NCBI RefSeq assembly: GCF_007991755.1
Contig: NZ_BJYY01000001.1
Coordinates: 647,344 to 711,343, forward strand
DNA length: 64,000 nucleotides
Source: Cellulomonas aerilata
Lineage (GTDB): Bacteria > Actinomycetota > Actinomycetes > Actinomycetales > Cellulomonadaceae
Direction of reading: 5' to 3'
The notes beneath the pieces are model-generated. The model did no database searches. It was not told the origin of the DNA and saw nothing but the letters and a program-made list of their open reading frames with translations. A program made the position numbers and the translations under genes. Shown piece after piece: positions 28,441 through 43,681 of the stretch. How positions within the stretch are numbered: the first letter of the stretch is position 1; each line of letters starts with the position of its first letter.

Positions 28441-31400
28441 TTGCTCGACGTCAACGTCTTCGATGAGCTGCGTATCGGACTCGCCACGGCTGAGGACATC
28501 CGCGCCTGGTCGCACGGCGAGGTCAAGAAGCCCGAGACCATCAACTACCGCACCCTCAAGCCGGAGAAGGACGGGCTCTTCTGCGAGAAGATCTTCGGCC
28601 CCACCCGGGACTGGGAGTGCTACTGCGGCAAGTACAAGCGCGTGCGCTTCAAGGGCATCATCTGCGAGCGCTGCGGCGTCGAGGTGACCCGCTCCAAGGT
28701 CCGCCGTGAGCGCATGGGCCACATCGAGCTCGCCGCCCCGGTGACCCACATCTGGTTCTTCAAGGGCGTGCCCTCGCGCCTGGGCTACCTGCTGGACCTC
28801 GCGCCGAAGGACCTCGAGAAGGTCATCTACTTCGCCGCGTACATGATCACGTCGGTCGACGACGCCGGTCGCCAGGAGGACCTGCCCAACCTCCAGAACG
28901 AGATCGACCTGGAGAAGAAGGAGATCGCGGACCGCCGCGACAACGAGATCAACACCCGCGCCCAGAAGCTCGAGGCCGACCTGGCCGAGCTCGAGGCCGA
29001 GGGTGCCCGGTCCGACGCGCGCCGCAAGGTGCGCGACTCCGCCGAGCGCGAGATGGCGCAGATCCGCAAGCGTGCCGACGCCGAGCTCGAGCGCCTGGAC
29101 ACGGTGTGGGACCGCTTCAAGAACCTCAAGGTCGCCGACCTCGAGGGCGACGAGATGCTGTACCGCCAGCTCAACGACCGGTACGGCAACTACTTCGAGG
29201 GCTCGATGGGCGCCGCGGCGATCCAGAAGCGCCTGCAGGCCTTCGACCTCGAGGCGGAGTCCGACTCGCTGCGGGACACGATCAAGAACGGCAAGGGCCA
29301 GCGCAAGACGCGTGCGCTCAAGCGGCTCAAGGTCGTCAACGCGTTCCTCACCACGAGCAACTCGCCCGAGGGCATGGTCCTGGACGCCGTCCCGGTCATC
29401 CCGCCGGACCTGCGCCCGATGGTCCAGCTCGACGGTGGCCGCTTCGCCACCTCGGACCTGAACGACCTGTACCGCCGCGTGATCAACCGGAACAACCGCC
29501 TCAAGCGCCTGCTCGACCTGGGTGCTCCGGAGATCATCGTCAACAACGAGAAGCGCATGCTCCAGGAGGCCGTCGACGCGCTGTTCGACAACGGCCGCCG
29601 TGGGCGTCCGGTGACCGGCCCGGGCAACCGCCCGCTGAAGTCGATCTCCGACATGCTCAAGGGCAAGCAGGGCCGGTTCCGCCAGAACCTGCTCGGCAAG
29701 CGCGTGGACTACTCGGGTCGTTCCGTCATCGTCGTGGGCCCGCAGCTCAAGCTGCACCAGTGCGGTCTGCCCAAGCAGATGGCGCTCGAGCTCTTCAAGC
29801 CGTTCGTCATGAAGCGGCTCGTGGACCTCAACCACGCGCAGAACATCAAGTCGGCCAAGCGCATGGTCGAGCGCGCCCGTCCGGTGGTCTGGGACGTCCT
29901 CGAAGAGGTCATCACCGAGCACCCCGTGCTGCTCAACCGTGCGCCCACGCTGCACCGCCTGGGCATCCAGGCCTTCGAGCCCCAGCTGGTCGAGGGCAAG
30001 GCGATCCACCTGCACCCGCTCGTCTGCGCCGCGTTCAACGCGGACTTCGACGGCGACCAGATGGCCGTCCACCTGCCGCTGAGCGCGGAGGCCCAGGCCG
30101 AGGCCCGGATCCTCATGCTCTCGAGCAACAACATCCTCAAGCCGTCCGACGGCCGACCGGTGACCATGCCGTCGCAGGACATGATCATCGGCCTGTACCA
30201 CCTGACGTCGGACAAGCCGGCCGAGGACGCCAAGGGCTCCGGTCGCCTGTTCAGCTCGGTCTCCGAGGCGATCATGGCCTTCGACGCCGGTGACCTGGAC
30301 CTCAACGCGGTCGTGCGGATCCGCATGGAGGACCTCGTCGCCCCGACGGCGGAGACCCTCCCCGAGGGCTGGAGCGAGGGCGACGCGATCGTCTTCGAGA
30401 CGACCCTGGGCCGTGCCCTGTTCAACGAGCTGCTGCCCGTGGACTACCCGTACGAGAACGGCGTCGTCGACAAGAAGCGCCTCTCGGTCATCGTCAACGA
30501 CCTGGCCGAGCGGTACCCCAAGGTCGAGGTCGCGGCGAGCCTGGACGCCCTGAAGGAGGCCGGCTTCCGCTGGGCCACCCGCTCGGGCGTCACGATCGCC
30601 ATCTCCGACGTCGCCACGCCGGCGGCCAAGGCGCAGATCCTCGAGGACCACGAGGGGCGCGCGGCGAAGATCCAGTCCCAGTACGAGAAGGGCCTGATCA
30701 CCGACGACGAGCGCCGTCAGGAGCTCATCGAGATCTGGACCCAGGCCACCGACAAGGTCGCCGAGGCCATGCGGGAGAACTTCCCGGCCCGCAACACCGT
30801 CTACCGGATGGTCGGCTCGGGTGCCCGTGGGAACTGGATGCAGGTCCGTCAGATCGCCGGCATGCGCGGCCTCGTGGCGAACCCGAAGGGCGAGATCATC
30901 CCGCGCCCGATCAAGTCCAACTACCGCGAGGGCCTGTCGGTCCTGGAGTACTTCATCGCCTCGCACGGTGCCCGCAAGGGTCTGGCGGACACCGCTCTGC
31001 GGACCGCCGACTCCGGGTACCTCACGCGTCGTCTGGTGGACGTCTCCCAGGACGTCATCGTCCGCGAGGAGGACTGCGGGACCGAGCGCGGGCTGGTCAT
31101 GCCGGTCGGCGTCGCGGGTCCCGACGGGGCGCTGCGTCGCCACGACAAGGTCGAGACGAGCGTCTACTCCCGGACGCTGGCCACGACGGTCGACGTCGAC
31201 GGCGCCCAGCTGGGCGTGGCGGGCGAGGACATCGGTGACGTGCTCATCGACGCCCTGCTCGAGGCCGGCGTCACCGAGCTCAAGGTCCGCTCCGTGCTGA
31301 CCTGCGAGTCCCGGGTCGGCACCTGCGCCAAGTGCTACGGCCGCTCGCTGGCCACCGGCAAGCTCGTCGACATCGGCGAGGCCGTCGGCATCATCGCGGC

Positions 31401-32319
31401 CCAGTCGATCGGTGAGCCCGGCACGCAGCTGACGATGCGGACCTTCCACACCGGTGGTGTGGCCTCGGCGGACGACATCACCCAGGGTCTGCCCCGTATC
31501 CAGGAGCTCTTCGAGGCCCGCACCCCCAAGGGTGAGGGACCGATCGCGGAGTTCACGGGCCGGATCACGATCGACGAGGCCGAGCGCACGCGCCGGATCG
31601 TCCTGACGCCGGACGACGGCTCGGAGGAGATCGCCTACCCGATCACCAAGCGGTCGCGTCTGCTCGTCGCGGACGGCCAGCACGTCGAGGTCGGCACCCA
31701 GCTCGTCCAGGGCGCCGTCGACCCGAAGAAGGTGCTGCGCATCCTCGGCCCGCGCGCGACGCAGAAGCACCTGGTGGACGAGGTCCACCAGGTCTACCGC
31801 TCGCAGGGTGTGGACATCCACGACAAGCACATCGAGGTCATCGTGCGGCAGATGCTGCGTCGCGTGACCGTGCTGGACTCGGGTGACACCGACCTGCTCC
31901 CCGGTGAGCTGGCCGAGCGTGGCCGGTTCGAGGACGCCAACCGGCGTGCGGTCGCCGAGGGTGGCCAGCCGGCCTCGGGTCGTCCGGAGCTGATGGGCAT
32001 CACGAAGGCCTCGCTCGCCACCGACTCGTGGCTCTCGGCCGCCTCCTTCCAGGAGACGACCCGGGTGCTGACCGAGGCGGCGATGAGCGGCCGCAGCGAC
32101 CCGCTGCTCGGCCTGAAGGAGAACGTCATCCTCGGCAAGCTCATCCCGGCCGGCACGGGCCTGGCCCGGTACCGCAACGTCTCGGTCGAGCCGACCGAGG
32201 CCGCGAAGGCCGAGCTGTACCCGAGCTTCGGGTACGACGAGATCGACTTCCCCGCCCTGGGCCTCGGCTCGGGCGAGGCGATCCCGCTCGAGGACCTGGA
32301 CTTCGGCGACTTCCGCTGA
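28441..32319 (+). CDS. rpoC: RNA polymerase beta' subunit
   Basis: 1292 residues from TTG, preceded by GAAGGAAGTAGGA. The catalytic NADFDGD (533-539) binds the active-site magnesium. Both zinc sites are visible, the N-terminal one around [11 protein letters not shown] and [10 protein letters not shown], and the second near [14 protein letters not shown]. The bridge and trigger helix regions ([22 protein letters not shown]) are intact. Cotranscribed with rpoB; both subunits use the rare TTG start. Confidence 0.98.
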   Translation: MLDVNVFDELRIGLATAEDIRAWSHGEVKKPETINYRTLKPEKDGLFCEKIFGPTRDWECYCGKYKRVRFKGIICERCGVEVTRSKVRRERMGHIELAAPVTHIWFFKGVPSRLGYLLDLAPKDLEKVIYFAAYMITSVDDAGRQEDLPNLQNEIDLEKKEIADRRDNEINTRAQKLEADLAELEAEGARSDARRKVRDSAEREMAQIRKRADAELERLDTVWDRFKNLKVADLEGDEMLYRQLNDRYGNYFEGSMGAAAIQKRLQAFDLEAESDSLRDTIKNGKGQRKTRALKRLKVVNAFLTTSNSPEGMVLDAVPVIPPDLRPMVQLDGGRFATSDLNDLYRRVINRNNRLKRLLDLGAPEIIVNNEKRMLQEAVDALFDNGRRGRPVTGPGNRPLKSISDMLKGKQGRFRQNLLGKRVDYSGRSVIVVGPQLKLHQCGLPKQMALELFKPFVMKRLVDLNHAQNIKSAKRMVERARPVVWDVLEEVITEHPVLLNRAPTLHRLGIQAFEPQLVEGKAIHLHPLVCAAFNADFDGDQMAVHLPLSAEAQAEARILMLSSNNILKPSDGRPVTMPSQDMIIGLYHLTSDKPAEDAKGSGRLFSSVSEAIMAFDAGDLDLNAVVRIRMEDLVAPTAETLPEGWSEGDAIVFETTLGRALFNELLPVDYPYENGVVDKKRLSVIVNDLAERYPKVEVAASLDALKEAGFRWATRSGVTIAISDVATPAAKAQILEDHEGRAAKIQSQYEKGLITDDERRQELIEIWTQATDKVAEAMRENFPARNTVYRMVGSGARGNWMQVRQIAGMRGLVANPKGEIIPRPIKSNYREGLSVLEYFIASHGARKGLADTALRTADSGYLTRRLVDVSQDVIVREEDCGTERGLVMPVGVAGPDGALRRHDKVETSVYSRTLATTVDVDGAQLGVAGEDIGDVLIDALLEAGVTELKVRSVLTCESRVGTCAKCYGRSLATGKLVDIGEAVGIIAAQSIGEPGTQLTMRTFHTGGVASADDITQGLPRIQELFEARTPKGEGPIAEFTGRITIDEAERTRRIVLTPDDGSEEIAYPITKRSRLLVADGQHVEVGTQLVQGAVDPKKVLRILGPRATQKHLVDEVHQVYRSQGVDIHDKHIEVIVRQMLRRVTVLDSGDTDLLPGELAERGRFEDANRRAVAEGGQPASGRPELMGITKASLATDSWLSAASFQETTRVLTEAAMSGRSDPLLGLKENVILGKLIPAGTGLARYRNVSVEPTEAAKAELYPSFGYDEIDFPALGLGSGEAIPLEDLDFGDFR

Positions 32320-32346
32320 CCGTCCTGTCCGGGTGACGCACCCGAC

Positions 32347-32387
32347 CGGCCCGGTCCCGGCGCCCCTGTGGCGCGGGGGCCGGGCCG
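32347..32387 (+). terminator. Probable terminator after rpoC
   Basis: CGGCCCGG pairs with CCGGGCCG, with an inner GCGCC/GGCGC helix, giving a long imperfect GC-rich hairpin 27 bp after rpoC. Confidence 0.6.
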
Positions 32388-32408
32388 TGTCGGGCTGGTC
32401 ACATGCCT

Positions 32409-32437
32409 TTGACCCCTTGTACGGGGCCGGGTAATGT
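32409..32437 (+). promoter_or_regulatory. Promoter of the str operon (rpsL-rpsG-fusA-tuf)
   Basis: TTGACC, 17 bp, TAATGT: the best match to the sigma-70-type consensus in the window. Confidence 0.8.
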
Positions 32438-32443
32438 GGTCCA

Positions 32444-32718
32444 CCGTGCCCGCACCGTCGGGCCCTGCGTGCATGCACCTGCGTCCGAGGCCGTCCCACG
32501 GCGGCCCGGACGGGTGCGGGTGGTCAGATCCACCGCACACACGCACCCACCATCGCTGATCTCGGTCGGTGGACGGTGCGCCGGAACCGGGCGACACGCC
32601 CGGCTGCGGGGGCGGGGCGGGACTCAAGGCCTTCCGGGCCGGCCGTCAGGTCGGTCCCACCAGATCGGACAAGGCTCCGGTCGATCAGAGATCCACATCG
32701 AACAGACACGGAGACGTA
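32444..32718 (+). other. Long 5' leader of rpsL
   Basis: About 275 nt between the predicted start point and rpsL with no gene seen. Its length would allow regulation by leader structure, but I cannot assign a known element. Confidence 0.5.
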
Positions 32719-33087
32719 GTGCCTACGATCCAGCAGCTGGTCCGCAAGGGCCGGTCGCCCAAGGTGACCAAGTCCAAGACCCCCGCGCTCAAGGGCTCCC
32801 CGCAGCGCCGCGGTGTGTGCACCCGCGTCTACACGACCACCCCGAAGAAGCCGAACTCGGCTCTCCGCAAGGTCGCGCGCGTCCGCCTCTCGAGCCAGGT
32901 CGAGGTCACCGCCTACATCCCCGGTGTCGGCCACAACCTGCAGGAGCACTCCATCGTGCTGGTGCGCGGTGGTCGTGTGAAGGACCTGCCGGGTGTCCGC
33001 TACAAGATCGTCCGTGGGGCTCTCGACACCCAGGGTGTCAAGAACCGCAAGCAGGCTCGCAGCCGCTACGGCGCGAAGAAGGGCTGA
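32719..33087 (+). CDS. rpsL: 30S ribosomal protein S12
   Basis: 122 residues from GTG with GGAG upstream. [24 protein letters not shown] and [15 protein letters not shown] are diagnostic. Lys43 and Lys88, the usual sites of streptomycin-resistance mutations, are wild type. S12 lies at the decoding centre. First gene of the str operon; a longer upstream reading lacks family support. Confidence 0.98.
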   Translation: MPTIQQLVRKGRSPKVTKSKTPALKGSPQRRGVCTRVYTTTPKKPNSALRKVARVRLSSQVEVTAYIPGVGHNLQEHSIVLVRGGRVKDLPGVRYKIVRGALDTQGVKNRKQARSRYGAKKG

Positions 33088-33092
33088 CCGAC

Positions 33093-33563
33093 ATGCCTCG
33101 CAAGGGTCCGGCCCCCAAGCGGCCGCTCATCGTCGACCCGGTCTACGGGTCCCCGGTCGTCACGCAGCTCATCAACAAGGTGCTGCTCGACGGCAAGAAG
33201 TCCGTCGCCGAGTCCATCGTCTACGGCGCCCTCGAGGGCGTGCGCGAGAAGACCAGCGGCGACCCCGTCGTCGTCCTCAAGCGCGCGCTGGAGAACGTCC
33301 GCCCGGCGCTCGAGGTCCGCTCGCGCCGCGTCGGTGGCGCGACCTACCAGGTGCCCGTCGAGGTCCGCCCCGTGCGCTCTACGACGCTGGCGCTGCGCTG
33401 GCTCACCGACTACTCCCGCGCCCGTCGCGAGAAGACGATGACCGAGCGGCTCATGAACGAGATCCTCGACGCGAGCAACGGCCTCGGTGCCGCGGTGAAG
33501 CGTCGCGAGGACATGCACAAGATGGCCGAGTCGAACAAGGCCTTCGCGCACTACCGCTGGTGA
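33093..33563 (+). CDS. rpsG: 30S ribosomal protein S7
   Basis: 156 residues. [20 protein letters not shown] and [18 protein letters not shown] are typical of S7, which nucleates the head of the small subunit. It starts 5 bp after rpsL. Its last codons (CCGCTGGTGA) are repeated 43 bp downstream in the gap before fusA. Confidence 0.98.
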   Translation: MPRKGPAPKRPLIVDPVYGSPVVTQLINKVLLDGKKSVAESIVYGALEGVREKTSGDPVVVLKRALENVRPALEVRSRRVGGATYQVPVEVRPVRSTTLALRWLTDYSRARREKTMTERLMNEILDASNGLGAAVKRREDMHKMAESNKAFAHYRW

Positions 33564-33638
33564 CCCCAGCCTCGCGCCGGGGGACCTCGGCGAGACCCGC
33601 TGGTGAACCCAGCTGCGCCGGGTCCCTCGGTGCGAACC
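33554..33638 (+). repeat. Imperfect direct repeat spanning rpsG end and the fusA leader
   Basis: A unit of about 43 bp beginning CCGCTGGTGA at 33554 recurs from 33597 with roughly 80 percent identity, including the rpsG stop context. It looks like an old tandem duplication of the gene end. Confidence 0.7.
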
Positions 33639-33660
33639 AACTGCTCAGAAGGGCGACAAC

Positions 33661-35763
<2,103 letters not shown>

Positions 35764-35889
35764 GTCCCACCGGTCGCGCCGGCCTGTCCCACCAGGGGCA
35801 GAGACCGGCAGGACCGAACGCCCGGCAGGTGTCACCATGACCCCTGCATCGCATGAGCAGTTCACTACCGTGAGTCCGAGGAGGACACA

Positions 35890-37083
<1,194 letters not shown>

Positions 37084-37090
37084 CCTGACG

Positions 37091-37124
37091 CGAAGGGCCC
37101 GGGTGCGTGCACCCGGGCCCTTCG
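37091..37124 (+). terminator. Intrinsic terminator after tuf
   Basis: A perfect inverted repeat of 16-bp arms starting CGAAGGGCCCGGGTGC with a 2-nt centre, 8 bp after tuf. Confidence 0.88.
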
Positions 37125-37194
37125 CCGTCCGGCACCCGAGCGTGCGCCCCGGTGGGCGTGCGCAGTGGCGTCGCTCACGCCGGCCCCCGTCGGG

Positions 37195-37223
37195 TTGGCC
37201 CAGCGACGATCGTCTGGCAGACT
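37195..37223 (+). promoter_or_regulatory. Possible promoter of the S10 operon
   Basis: TTGGCC, 17 bp, CAGACT in the 362-bp tuf-rpsJ gap. The remaining 220 bp to rpsJ would be an untranslated leader; no gene is seen there. Confidence 0.45.
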
Positions 37224-37445
37224 AGCCAGGTTGCCCGGGGGCGGTCGTGCGCGCATGCGCACCTCGCCCGGGGCCAGTACACGTTGGAGCCCTGCCGAGG
37301 AAGTCGCTCGCCGCGGGGCTCAGACAGCATCCAACGACCACGCACCTCGAACGGTGCGCAGTGCGAGGGTGTGCCGCGATAAGCGACACGCCCGAGTGCG
37401 TGGGTCGGACAGCTAGCGGTTCGAGAGAGAGAGTCAGACGACGCC

Positions 37446-37754
37446 ATGGCGGGACAGAAGATCCGCATCCGGCTCAAGTCCTACGACCACGAGGTCATCG
37501 ACAGCTCGGCGCGCAAGATCGTCGACACGGTGACGCGCGCTGGTGCGACGGTCGTGGGCCCGGTGCCGCTCCCGACGGAGAAGAACGTCTTCGTCGTCAT
37601 CCGGTCGCCCCACAAGTACAAGGACAGCCGCGAGCACTTCGAGATGCGCACGCACAAGCGGCTCATCGACATCATCGATCCCACGCCGAAGGCGGTCGAC
37701 TCGCTCATGCGTCTCGACCTGCCGGCCGACGTGAACATCGAGATCAAGCTCTGA
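37446..37754 (+). CDS. rpsJ: 30S ribosomal protein S10
   Basis: 102 residues. [19 protein letters not shown] and [19 protein letters not shown] are diagnostic. S10 is also NusE in antitermination complexes. First gene of the S10 operon. Confidence 0.98.
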   Translation: MAGQKIRIRLKSYDHEVIDSSARKIVDTVTRAGATVVGPVPLPTEKNVFVVIRSPHKYKDSREHFEMRTHKRLIDIIDPTPKAVDSLMRLDLPADVNIEIKL

Positions 37755-37776
37755 AGCTGGGAAGGAACTGATCATC

Positions 37777-38436
37777 ATGACCACCCAGCAGAATGCGCGC
37801 GCCGTCACGGCCGTGCTCGGCACCAAGCTCGGCATGACCCAGGTGTGGGACGACAACGGTCGTCTCGTCCCGGTCACCGTCGTGCAGGTCGGCACGAACG
37901 TCGTCACGCAGGTGCGCTCCGCTGACACGGACGGGTACTCCGCGGTCCAGCTGGCCCACGGCCAGATCGACCCGCGCAAGGTGACCCAGCCGCTGAAGGG
38001 CCACTTCGAGAAGGCCGGGGTCACCCCCCGCCGGCACGTGGCCGAGATCCGCACCGTCGACGCGGCCGAGTACACGCTCGGCCAGGAGATCACCGCGGCG
38101 GCCTTCGAGGCCGGCGCGACGGTCGACGTCACGGGCACCACCAAGGGCAAGGGCACCGCCGGTGTCATGAAGCGTCACGGCTTCCACGGCGTCGGCGCCT
38201 CCCACGGTGCCCACCGCAACCACCGCAAGCCGGGCTCGATCGGTGGGGCCTCCACCCCGTCGCGCGTGTTCAAGGGCGTGCGGATGGCCGGTCGCATGGG
38301 CCACGCCCAGCAGACCACGCAGAACCTGACCGTCCACGCGGTCGACGCCGAGCGGGGCCTCCTGCTCGTCAAGGGTGCCGTCCCCGGCCCCAAGGGCGGC
38401 GTCGTCCTCGTGCGTAGCGCAGTGAAGGGGGCATGA
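37777..38436 (+). CDS. rplC: 50S ribosomal protein L3
   Basis: 219 residues. [20 protein letters not shown] at the N-terminus and the loop [19 protein letters not shown] near the peptidyl transferase centre identify L3. Starts 22 bp after rpsJ; its stop overlaps rplD (ATGA). Confidence 0.98.
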   Translation: MTTQQNARAVTAVLGTKLGMTQVWDDNGRLVPVTVVQVGTNVVTQVRSADTDGYSAVQLAHGQIDPRKVTQPLKGHFEKAGVTPRRHVAEIRTVDAAEYTLGQEITAAAFEAGATVDVTGTTKGKGTAGVMKRHGFHGVGASHGAHRNHRKPGSIGGASTPSRVFKGVRMAGRMGHAQQTTQNLTVHAVDAERGLLLVKGAVPGPKGGVVLVRSAVKGA

Positions 38437-39152
38437 GCGACGTGGCCGACACCGCACTCACCCTGACCGTCGACGTGGTCGACCCCGAGGGCAACAAGGC
38501 CGGCACCGCCGACCTGCCCGCCGAGGTCTTCGACGCCCAGACGAACATCCCGCTGATCCACCAGGTCGTCGTCGCGCAGCTCGCGGCGGCCCGCCAGGGC
38601 ACCCACGACACGAAGAACCGTGGCGAGGTCCGTGGTGGCGGCAAGAAGCCGTGGAAGCAGAAGGGCACCGGTCGCGCCCGTCAGGGCTCGATCCGCGCTC
38701 CGCAGTTCACCGGTGGTGGAACCGTTCACGGCCCGACGCCGCGCGACTACTCCCAGCGGACCCCGAAGAAGATGAAGGCCGCGGCGCTCCGCGGTGCTCT
38801 CTCGGACCGCGCCCGTGCCGGCCGCGTGCACGTCGTCACCGGGTTCGCCCCGGGCGAGGCGCCCTCGACCCGGTCGGCCGTCGCCGTGCTGAACACGCTG
38901 TCCGGACGCAAGAACGTCCTGGTCGTCGTGGAGCGCACGGACGAGATCACGTGGAAGTCGCTGCGCAACGTCGAGCGCGTCCACCTGCTCGTCGCGGACC
39001 AGCTCAACACCTACGACGTGCTCATCTCCGACGACGTCGTCTTCACGCAGGGCGCGCTCGACGCGTTCCTGGCCGGCCCGTCCACGGGTCGCTCGGTCAC
39101 GGCTGCCGCGACCGAGTCCGAGGCAGCACTCACCCAGGAGGGCGAGAAGTGA
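38433..39152 (+). CDS. rplD: 50S ribosomal protein L4
   Basis: 239 residues. [20 protein letters not shown] is the exit-tunnel loop of L4, whose changes can give macrolide resistance; it looks wild type. In Escherichia coli L4 represses the S10 operon; no binding site is evident here. Coupled to rplC and rplW by overlapping codons. The last 20 residues are a variable acidic/Ala tail. Confidence 0.97.
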   Translation: MSDVADTALTLTVDVVDPEGNKAGTADLPAEVFDAQTNIPLIHQVVVAQLAAARQGTHDTKNRGEVRGGGKKPWKQKGTGRARQGSIRAPQFTGGGTVHGPTPRDYSQRTPKKMKAAALRGALSDRARAGRVHVVTGFAPGEAPSTRSAVAVLNTLSGRKNVLVVVERTDEITWKSLRNVERVHLLVADQLNTYDVLISDDVVFTQGALDAFLAGPSTGRSVTAAATESEAALTQEGEK

Positions 39153-39451
39153 CCGCCGTGACCAAGGACCCGCGCGACATCCTGATCGCGCCGGTCGTCT
39201 CCGAGAAGAGCTACGGCCTGCTCGACGAGGGCAAGTACACGTTCGTCGTGGACCCCCGTGCGAACAAGACCGAGATCAAGATCGCGATCGAGCAGGTCTT
39301 CTCGGTCAAGGTCGAGTCCGTGAACACGATCAACCGCAAGGGCAAGACGCGGCGGACGAAGTTCGGGATGGGCAAGCGCAAGGACACGAAGCGCGCGATC
39401 GTCACCCTCCGCGAGGGCACGATCGACATCTTCGGCGGACCGGTCGGCTGA
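39149..39451 (+). CDS. rplW: 50S ribosomal protein L23
   Basis: 100 residues from a GTG overlapping the rplD stop (GTGA). [19 protein letters not shown] and the [18 protein letters not shown] stretch are typical. L23 sits at the tunnel exit and docks trigger factor and SRP. A GTG three codons downstream is an alternative start. Confidence 0.96.
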   Translation: MTAVTKDPRDILIAPVVSEKSYGLLDEGKYTFVVDPRANKTEIKIAIEQVFSVKVESVNTINRKGKTRRTKFGMGKRKDTKRAIVTLREGTIDIFGGPVG

Positions 39452-39490
39452 GGCCGACCGCCACGAGCTACAGATTAGGGACAGATCCCC

Positions 39491-40330
<840 letters not shown>

Positions 40331-40341
40331 AGGAGCCTGAG

Positions 40342-40623
40342 ATGCCACGCAGCCTGAAGAAGGGCCCGTTCGTCGACGGTCACCTGCAGAAGAAGGTCGA
40401 CGTCCAGAACGAGAAGGGGACCAAGGCGGTCATCAAGACCTGGTCCCGCCGGTCGCTCATCACGCCGGACTTCCTCGGCCACACGTTCGCGGTGCACGAC
40501 GGCCGCAAGCACACCCCGGTGTTCGTCACCGAGTCGATGGTCGGGCACAAGCTGGGCGAGTTCGCCCCGACGCGCACCTTCCGCGGCCACGAGAAGGACG
40601 ACCGCAAGGGCCGTCGCCGCTGA
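40342..40623 (+). CDS. rpsS: 30S ribosomal protein S19
   Basis: 93 residues. [19 protein letters not shown] and [16 protein letters not shown] are diagnostic. The ATG follows AAGGAGCCTGAG. Binds 16S rRNA in the head with S13. Confidence 0.98.
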   Translation: MPRSLKKGPFVDGHLQKKVDVQNEKGTKAVIKTWSRRSLITPDFLGHTFAVHDGRKHTPVFVTESMVGHKLGEFAPTRTFRGHEKDDRKGRRR

Positions 40624-40649
40624 TGACGATTGAAGAAGGCAGGACAGCA

Positions 40650-41018
40650 ATGGAAGCCAAGGCGCAGGCGCGGTTCGTCCGCGTCACGCCCCAGAAGGCC
40701 CGGCGCGTCGTGGACCTCATCCGTGGCAAGCAGGCCGAGCAGGCCGTGGCGACGCTGAGGTTCGCGCCGCAGGCCGCGGGGGAGACCGTGCTCAAGGTCG
40801 TCGAGAGCGCGATCGCGAACGCCCGGGTCAAGGCGGACCGGGCCGGCGAGGCGTTCGACGCCACGGCGCTCGTCGTCCGTGAGGCGTACGTCGACGAGGG
40901 TCCGACCCTCAAGCGGTTCCGCCCGCGTGCACAGGGCCGGGCGAGCCAGATCCTCAAGCGGACCAGCCACATCACCGTGGTCGTGGCCCCCGTCGAGAAG
41001 AAGGAGAGGGCCCGATAG
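40650..41018 (+). CDS. rplV: 50S ribosomal protein L22
   Basis: 122 residues from [20 protein letters not shown]. An in-frame ATG at 40623, overlapping the rpsS stop, would add nine residues, but the 40650 ATG has AAGGCAGGA upstream and matches the usual N-terminus. The tunnel hairpin ([19 protein letters not shown]) is wild type for macrolide sites. Confidence 0.95.
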   Translation: MEAKAQARFVRVTPQKARRVVDLIRGKQAEQAVATLRFAPQAAGETVLKVVESAIANARVKADRAGEAFDATALVVREAYVDEGPTLKRFRPRAQGRASQILKRTSHITVVVAPVEKKERAR

Positions 41019-41839
41019 TGGGACAGAAGGTCAACCCGCACGGGTACCGCCTCGGCATCACGACCGACCACCGCTCGCGGTGGTTCGCCGACAGCACCAA
41101 GCCCGGCCAGCGGTACCGCGACTACGTCCGCGAGGACGTGCAGATCCGCAAGCTCATGTCGACGGGCCTCGAGCGCGCCGGCATCTCCAAGGTCGAGATC
41201 GAGCGCACCCGTGACCGTGTGCGCGTCGACATCCACACCGCCCGCCCGGGCATCGTCATCGGGCGTCGTGGCGCGGAGGCCGACCGCATCCGCGGCGAGC
41301 TGGAGAAGCTCACCGGCAAGCAGGTGCAGCTGAACATCCTCGAGGTCAAGAACGCCGAGATCGACGCCCAGCTGGTCGCCCAGGGGATCGCTGAGCAGCT
41401 GGCGAGCCGTGTCTCGTTCCGTCGTGCGATGCGCAAGGGCATGCAGTCCGCGCAGCGCGCCGGCGCCAAGGGCATCCGTGTGCAGTGCGCCGGTCGCCTC
41501 GGCGGCGCGGAGATGAGCCGCAGCGAGTTCTACCGCGAGGGTCGTGTGCCGCTGCACACGCTGCGCGCGAACATCGACTACGGCTTCTACGAGGCCCGGA
41601 CCACCTTCGGCCGCATCGGCGTCAAGGTCTGGATCTACAAGGGCGACATGACGGAGCGGGAGTTCGCCCAGCAGCAGGCGACCCAGGCCCCGCGTGCGCC
41701 GCGTGGACCGCGCGCGGACCGTCCGGCCCGTGCCGGTGCGCCGCGCCGCGAGCGTTCCGACGCCCCGGCCGGCGACGCCCCGGCCGCCACGGCGGACGCC
41801 GGTGCCGCGACCACCACCGAGACCGGAACGGAGGCCTGA
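41018..41839 (+). CDS. rpsC: 30S ribosomal protein S3
   Basis: 273 residues from a GTG that shares one base with the rplV stop. [20 protein letters not shown] and the KH domain ([20 protein letters not shown]) identify S3 at the mRNA entry. The last 55 residues are a low-complexity Ala/Arg/Pro/Thr tail (from about 215) absent from most homologues. Confidence 0.97.
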   Translation: MGQKVNPHGYRLGITTDHRSRWFADSTKPGQRYRDYVREDVQIRKLMSTGLERAGISKVEIERTRDRVRVDIHTARPGIVIGRRGAEADRIRGELEKLTGKQVQLNILEVKNAEIDAQLVAQGIAEQLASRVSFRRAMRKGMQSAQRAGAKGIRVQCAGRLGGAEMSRSEFYREGRVPLHTLRANIDYGFYEARTTFGRIGVKVWIYKGDMTEREFAQQQATQAPRAPRGPRADRPARAGAPRRERSDAPAGDAPAATADAGAATTTETGTEA

Positions 41840-41842
41840 GCC

Positions 41843-42262
41843 ATGCTCATCCCGCGCAGGCTGAAGCACCGCAAGCAGCACCACCCGGGGCGCTCCGGCG
41901 CCGCGACCGGTGGCACCGCGATCTCGTTCGGCGACTTCGGCATCCAGGCTCTCGAGCCCGCCTACGTCACGAACCGCCAGATCGAGGCTGCTCGTATCGC
42001 CATGACCCGCCACATCAAGCGTGGTGGCAAGGTCTGGATCAACATCTACCCGGACCGCCCGCTCACCAAGAAGCCGGCGGAGACCCGCATGGGGTCGGGT
42101 AAGGGTTCGCCCGAGTGGTGGATCGCCAACGTCAAGCCGGGTCGGGTTCTCTTCGAGCTCGCCGGCGTCCCGGAGCCGCTGGCTCGCGAGGCCATGCGCC
42201 GCGCGCAGCACAAGCTCCCGATGAAGACCCGTTTCGTGGTCCGCGAGGGTGGTGGCAACTGA
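41843..42262 (+). CDS. rplP: 50S ribosomal protein L16
   Basis: 139 residues. [17 protein letters not shown], the basic loop near the A site ([19 protein letters not shown]) and the C-terminus match L16. The stop overlaps rpmC (TGATG). Confidence 0.98.
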   Translation: MLIPRRLKHRKQHHPGRSGAATGGTAISFGDFGIQALEPAYVTNRQIEAARIAMTRHIKRGGKVWINIYPDRPLTKKPAETRMGSGKGSPEWWIANVKPGRVLFELAGVPEPLAREAMRRAQHKLPMKTRFVVREGGGN

Positions 42263-42501
42263 TGGCTATCGGAACCAAGGAGCTCGCCGCCGACGAGCTG
42301 GACGGCTTCGACGACGAGCGACTCGTCGCGGAGCTGAAGAAGGCCAAGGAAGAGCTGTTCAACCTGCGCTTCCAGTCGGCCACCGGTCAGCTCGAGAGCC
42401 ACGGGCGGCTCAAGGCCGTGCGCCGCGACATCGCGCGGATCTACACGATCCTGCGCGAGCGCGAGCTCGGCATCCGCACGGCCCCGAGCGCGAGCGAGTG
42501 A
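42262..42501 (+). CDS. rpmC: 50S ribosomal protein L29
   Basis: 79 residues. The [20 protein letters not shown] helix and [19 protein letters not shown] are typical of L29 at the tunnel exit. The ATG overlaps the rplP stop. Confidence 0.97.
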   Translation: MAIGTKELAADELDGFDDERLVAELKKAKEELFNLRFQSATGQLESHGRLKAVRRDIARIYTILRERELGIRTAPSASE

Positions 42502-42511
42502 GGTACAGCAG

Positions 42512-42817
42512 ATGAGTGCGATCGAGAACGAGGTCGGCGACAGCACGGCCGGCCAGACCGCCGAGCACCGGCCGTACCGCAAGACGCGGCGCGGCTACGT
42601 GGTCAGCGACAAGATGCAGAAGACCGTCGTGGTGGAGGTCGAGGACCGGGTCAAGCACCCGCTCTACGGCAAGGTCATCCGGCGCACGAGCAAGGTCAAG
42701 GCGCACGACGAGGTCGGCGCCGCCGGCATCGGCGACCTGGTCCTGATCATGGAGACGCGGCCGCTGTCCGCCACCAAGCGGTGGCGCGTGGTCGAGGTCC
42801 TCGAGAAGGCCAAGTAG
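42512..42817 (+). CDS. rpsQ: 30S ribosomal protein S17
   Basis: 101 residues. [19 protein letters not shown] and [14 protein letters not shown] mark S17. A variable 20-residue N-terminal extension precedes the core. Last gene of the S10 operon; a 151-bp gap follows. Confidence 0.97.
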   Translation: MSAIENEVGDSTAGQTAEHRPYRKTRRGYVVSDKMQKTVVVEVEDRVKHPLYGKVIRRTSKVKAHDEVGAAGIGDLVLIMETRPLSATKRWRVVEVLEKAK

Positions 42818-42862
42818 GCCCTCTCACCCCGCACGACAGCTCAGTTGCCCCCGGGGGAATGC

Positions 42863-42895
42863 GGTGGTGGGACCAGCGGTTCCACCACCGGTCCC
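42863..42895 (+). promoter_or_regulatory. Mutually exclusive stem-loops in the rpsQ-rplN gap
   Basis: GGTGGTGG (42863-42870) can pair with CCACCACC (42882-42889), while the overlapping GGGACC (42869-42874) can pair with GGTCCC (42890-42895). The two helices exclude each other, as in an attenuator. Function not known. Confidence 0.4.
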
Positions 42896-42968
42896 GGGTG
42901 CATGACGGCAACGATCCGTTCGGCCAGGCTCGCTCCGCGAGAACCAGCAGACGACAGGAGTTCAACAC

Positions 42969-43337
42969 ATGATCCAGCAGGAGTCGCGACTTCGGGTCGC
43001 CGACAACACGGGTGCCAAGGAGATCCTCTGCATCCGCGTTCTCGGTGGTTCGGGACGTCGCTACGCCGGAATCGGTGACGTCATCGTCGCCACCGTCAAG
43101 GACGCGATCCCCGGCGGCAACGTCAAGAAGGGCGACGTGGTCAAGGCCGTCATCGTCCGTACCCGCAAGGAGCGTCGGCGTCCCGACGGCTCGTACATCA
43201 AGTTCGACGAGAACGCCGCAGTGATCCTCAAGAACGACGGCGACCCCCGTGGCACGCGCATCTTCGGCCCGGTGGGCCGCGAGCTGCGCGACAAGAAGTT
43301 CATGCGGATCATCTCGCTGGCTCCGGAGGTGCTCTGA
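42969..43337 (+). CDS. rplN: 50S ribosomal protein L14
   Basis: 122 residues. [20 protein letters not shown] and [17 protein letters not shown] are diagnostic. The ATG follows GACAGGAG. First gene of the spc cluster; binds near the GTPase centre and the S12 bridge. Confidence 0.98.
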   Translation: MIQQESRLRVADNTGAKEILCIRVLGGSGRRYAGIGDVIVATVKDAIPGGNVKKGDVVKAVIVRTRKERRRPDGSYIKFDENAAVILKNDGDPRGTRIFGPVGRELRDKKFMRIISLAPEVL

Positions 43338-43339
43338 CC

Positions 43340-43681
43340 ATGGCGAAGATCAAGAAGGGCGATCTCGTGATCGTCATCTCCGGCCGCGACAAGGGCAAGG
43401 AGGGTCGTGTCCTGGAGGTCCTCACCGAGACGCAGCGCGTCGTCGTCGAGGGTGTCCAGCGCGTCACCAAGCACGTCAAGGCCGGCCAGACCGCCCGCGG
43501 CACGCGGACCGGTGGGATCGAGACCGTCGAGGCCCCGATCCACATCAGCAACGTGATGCTCGTGGACCCGGAGACCAAGAAGGGCACCCGGGTCGGGTAC
43601 CGGTCCGAGGAAGTCGAGCGTGACGGTCGCACCAAGACCGTGCGGGTGCGCGTCGCCAAGCGCTCCGGGAAGGACATCTGA
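43340..43681 (+). CDS. rplX: 50S ribosomal protein L24
   Basis: 113 residues. [20 protein letters not shown] is the KOW motif of L24, an early 23S assembly initiator. Starts 2 bp after rplN; its stop overlaps rplE (TGATG). Confidence 0.98.
   Translation: MAKIKKGDLVIVISGRDKGKEGRVLEVLTETQRVVVEGVQRVTKHVKAGQTARGTRTGGIETVEAPIHISNVMLVDPETKKGTRVGYRSEEVERDGRTKTVRVRVAKRSGKDI

Noticed and set aside
32845..32985. Possible streptomycin-resistant rpsL
   Set aside because: Lys43 and Lys88 are both wild type.
40623..40649. Nine-codon-earlier start of rplV
   Set aside because: The ATG at 40650 has the better ribosome binding site and the standard L22 N-terminus.
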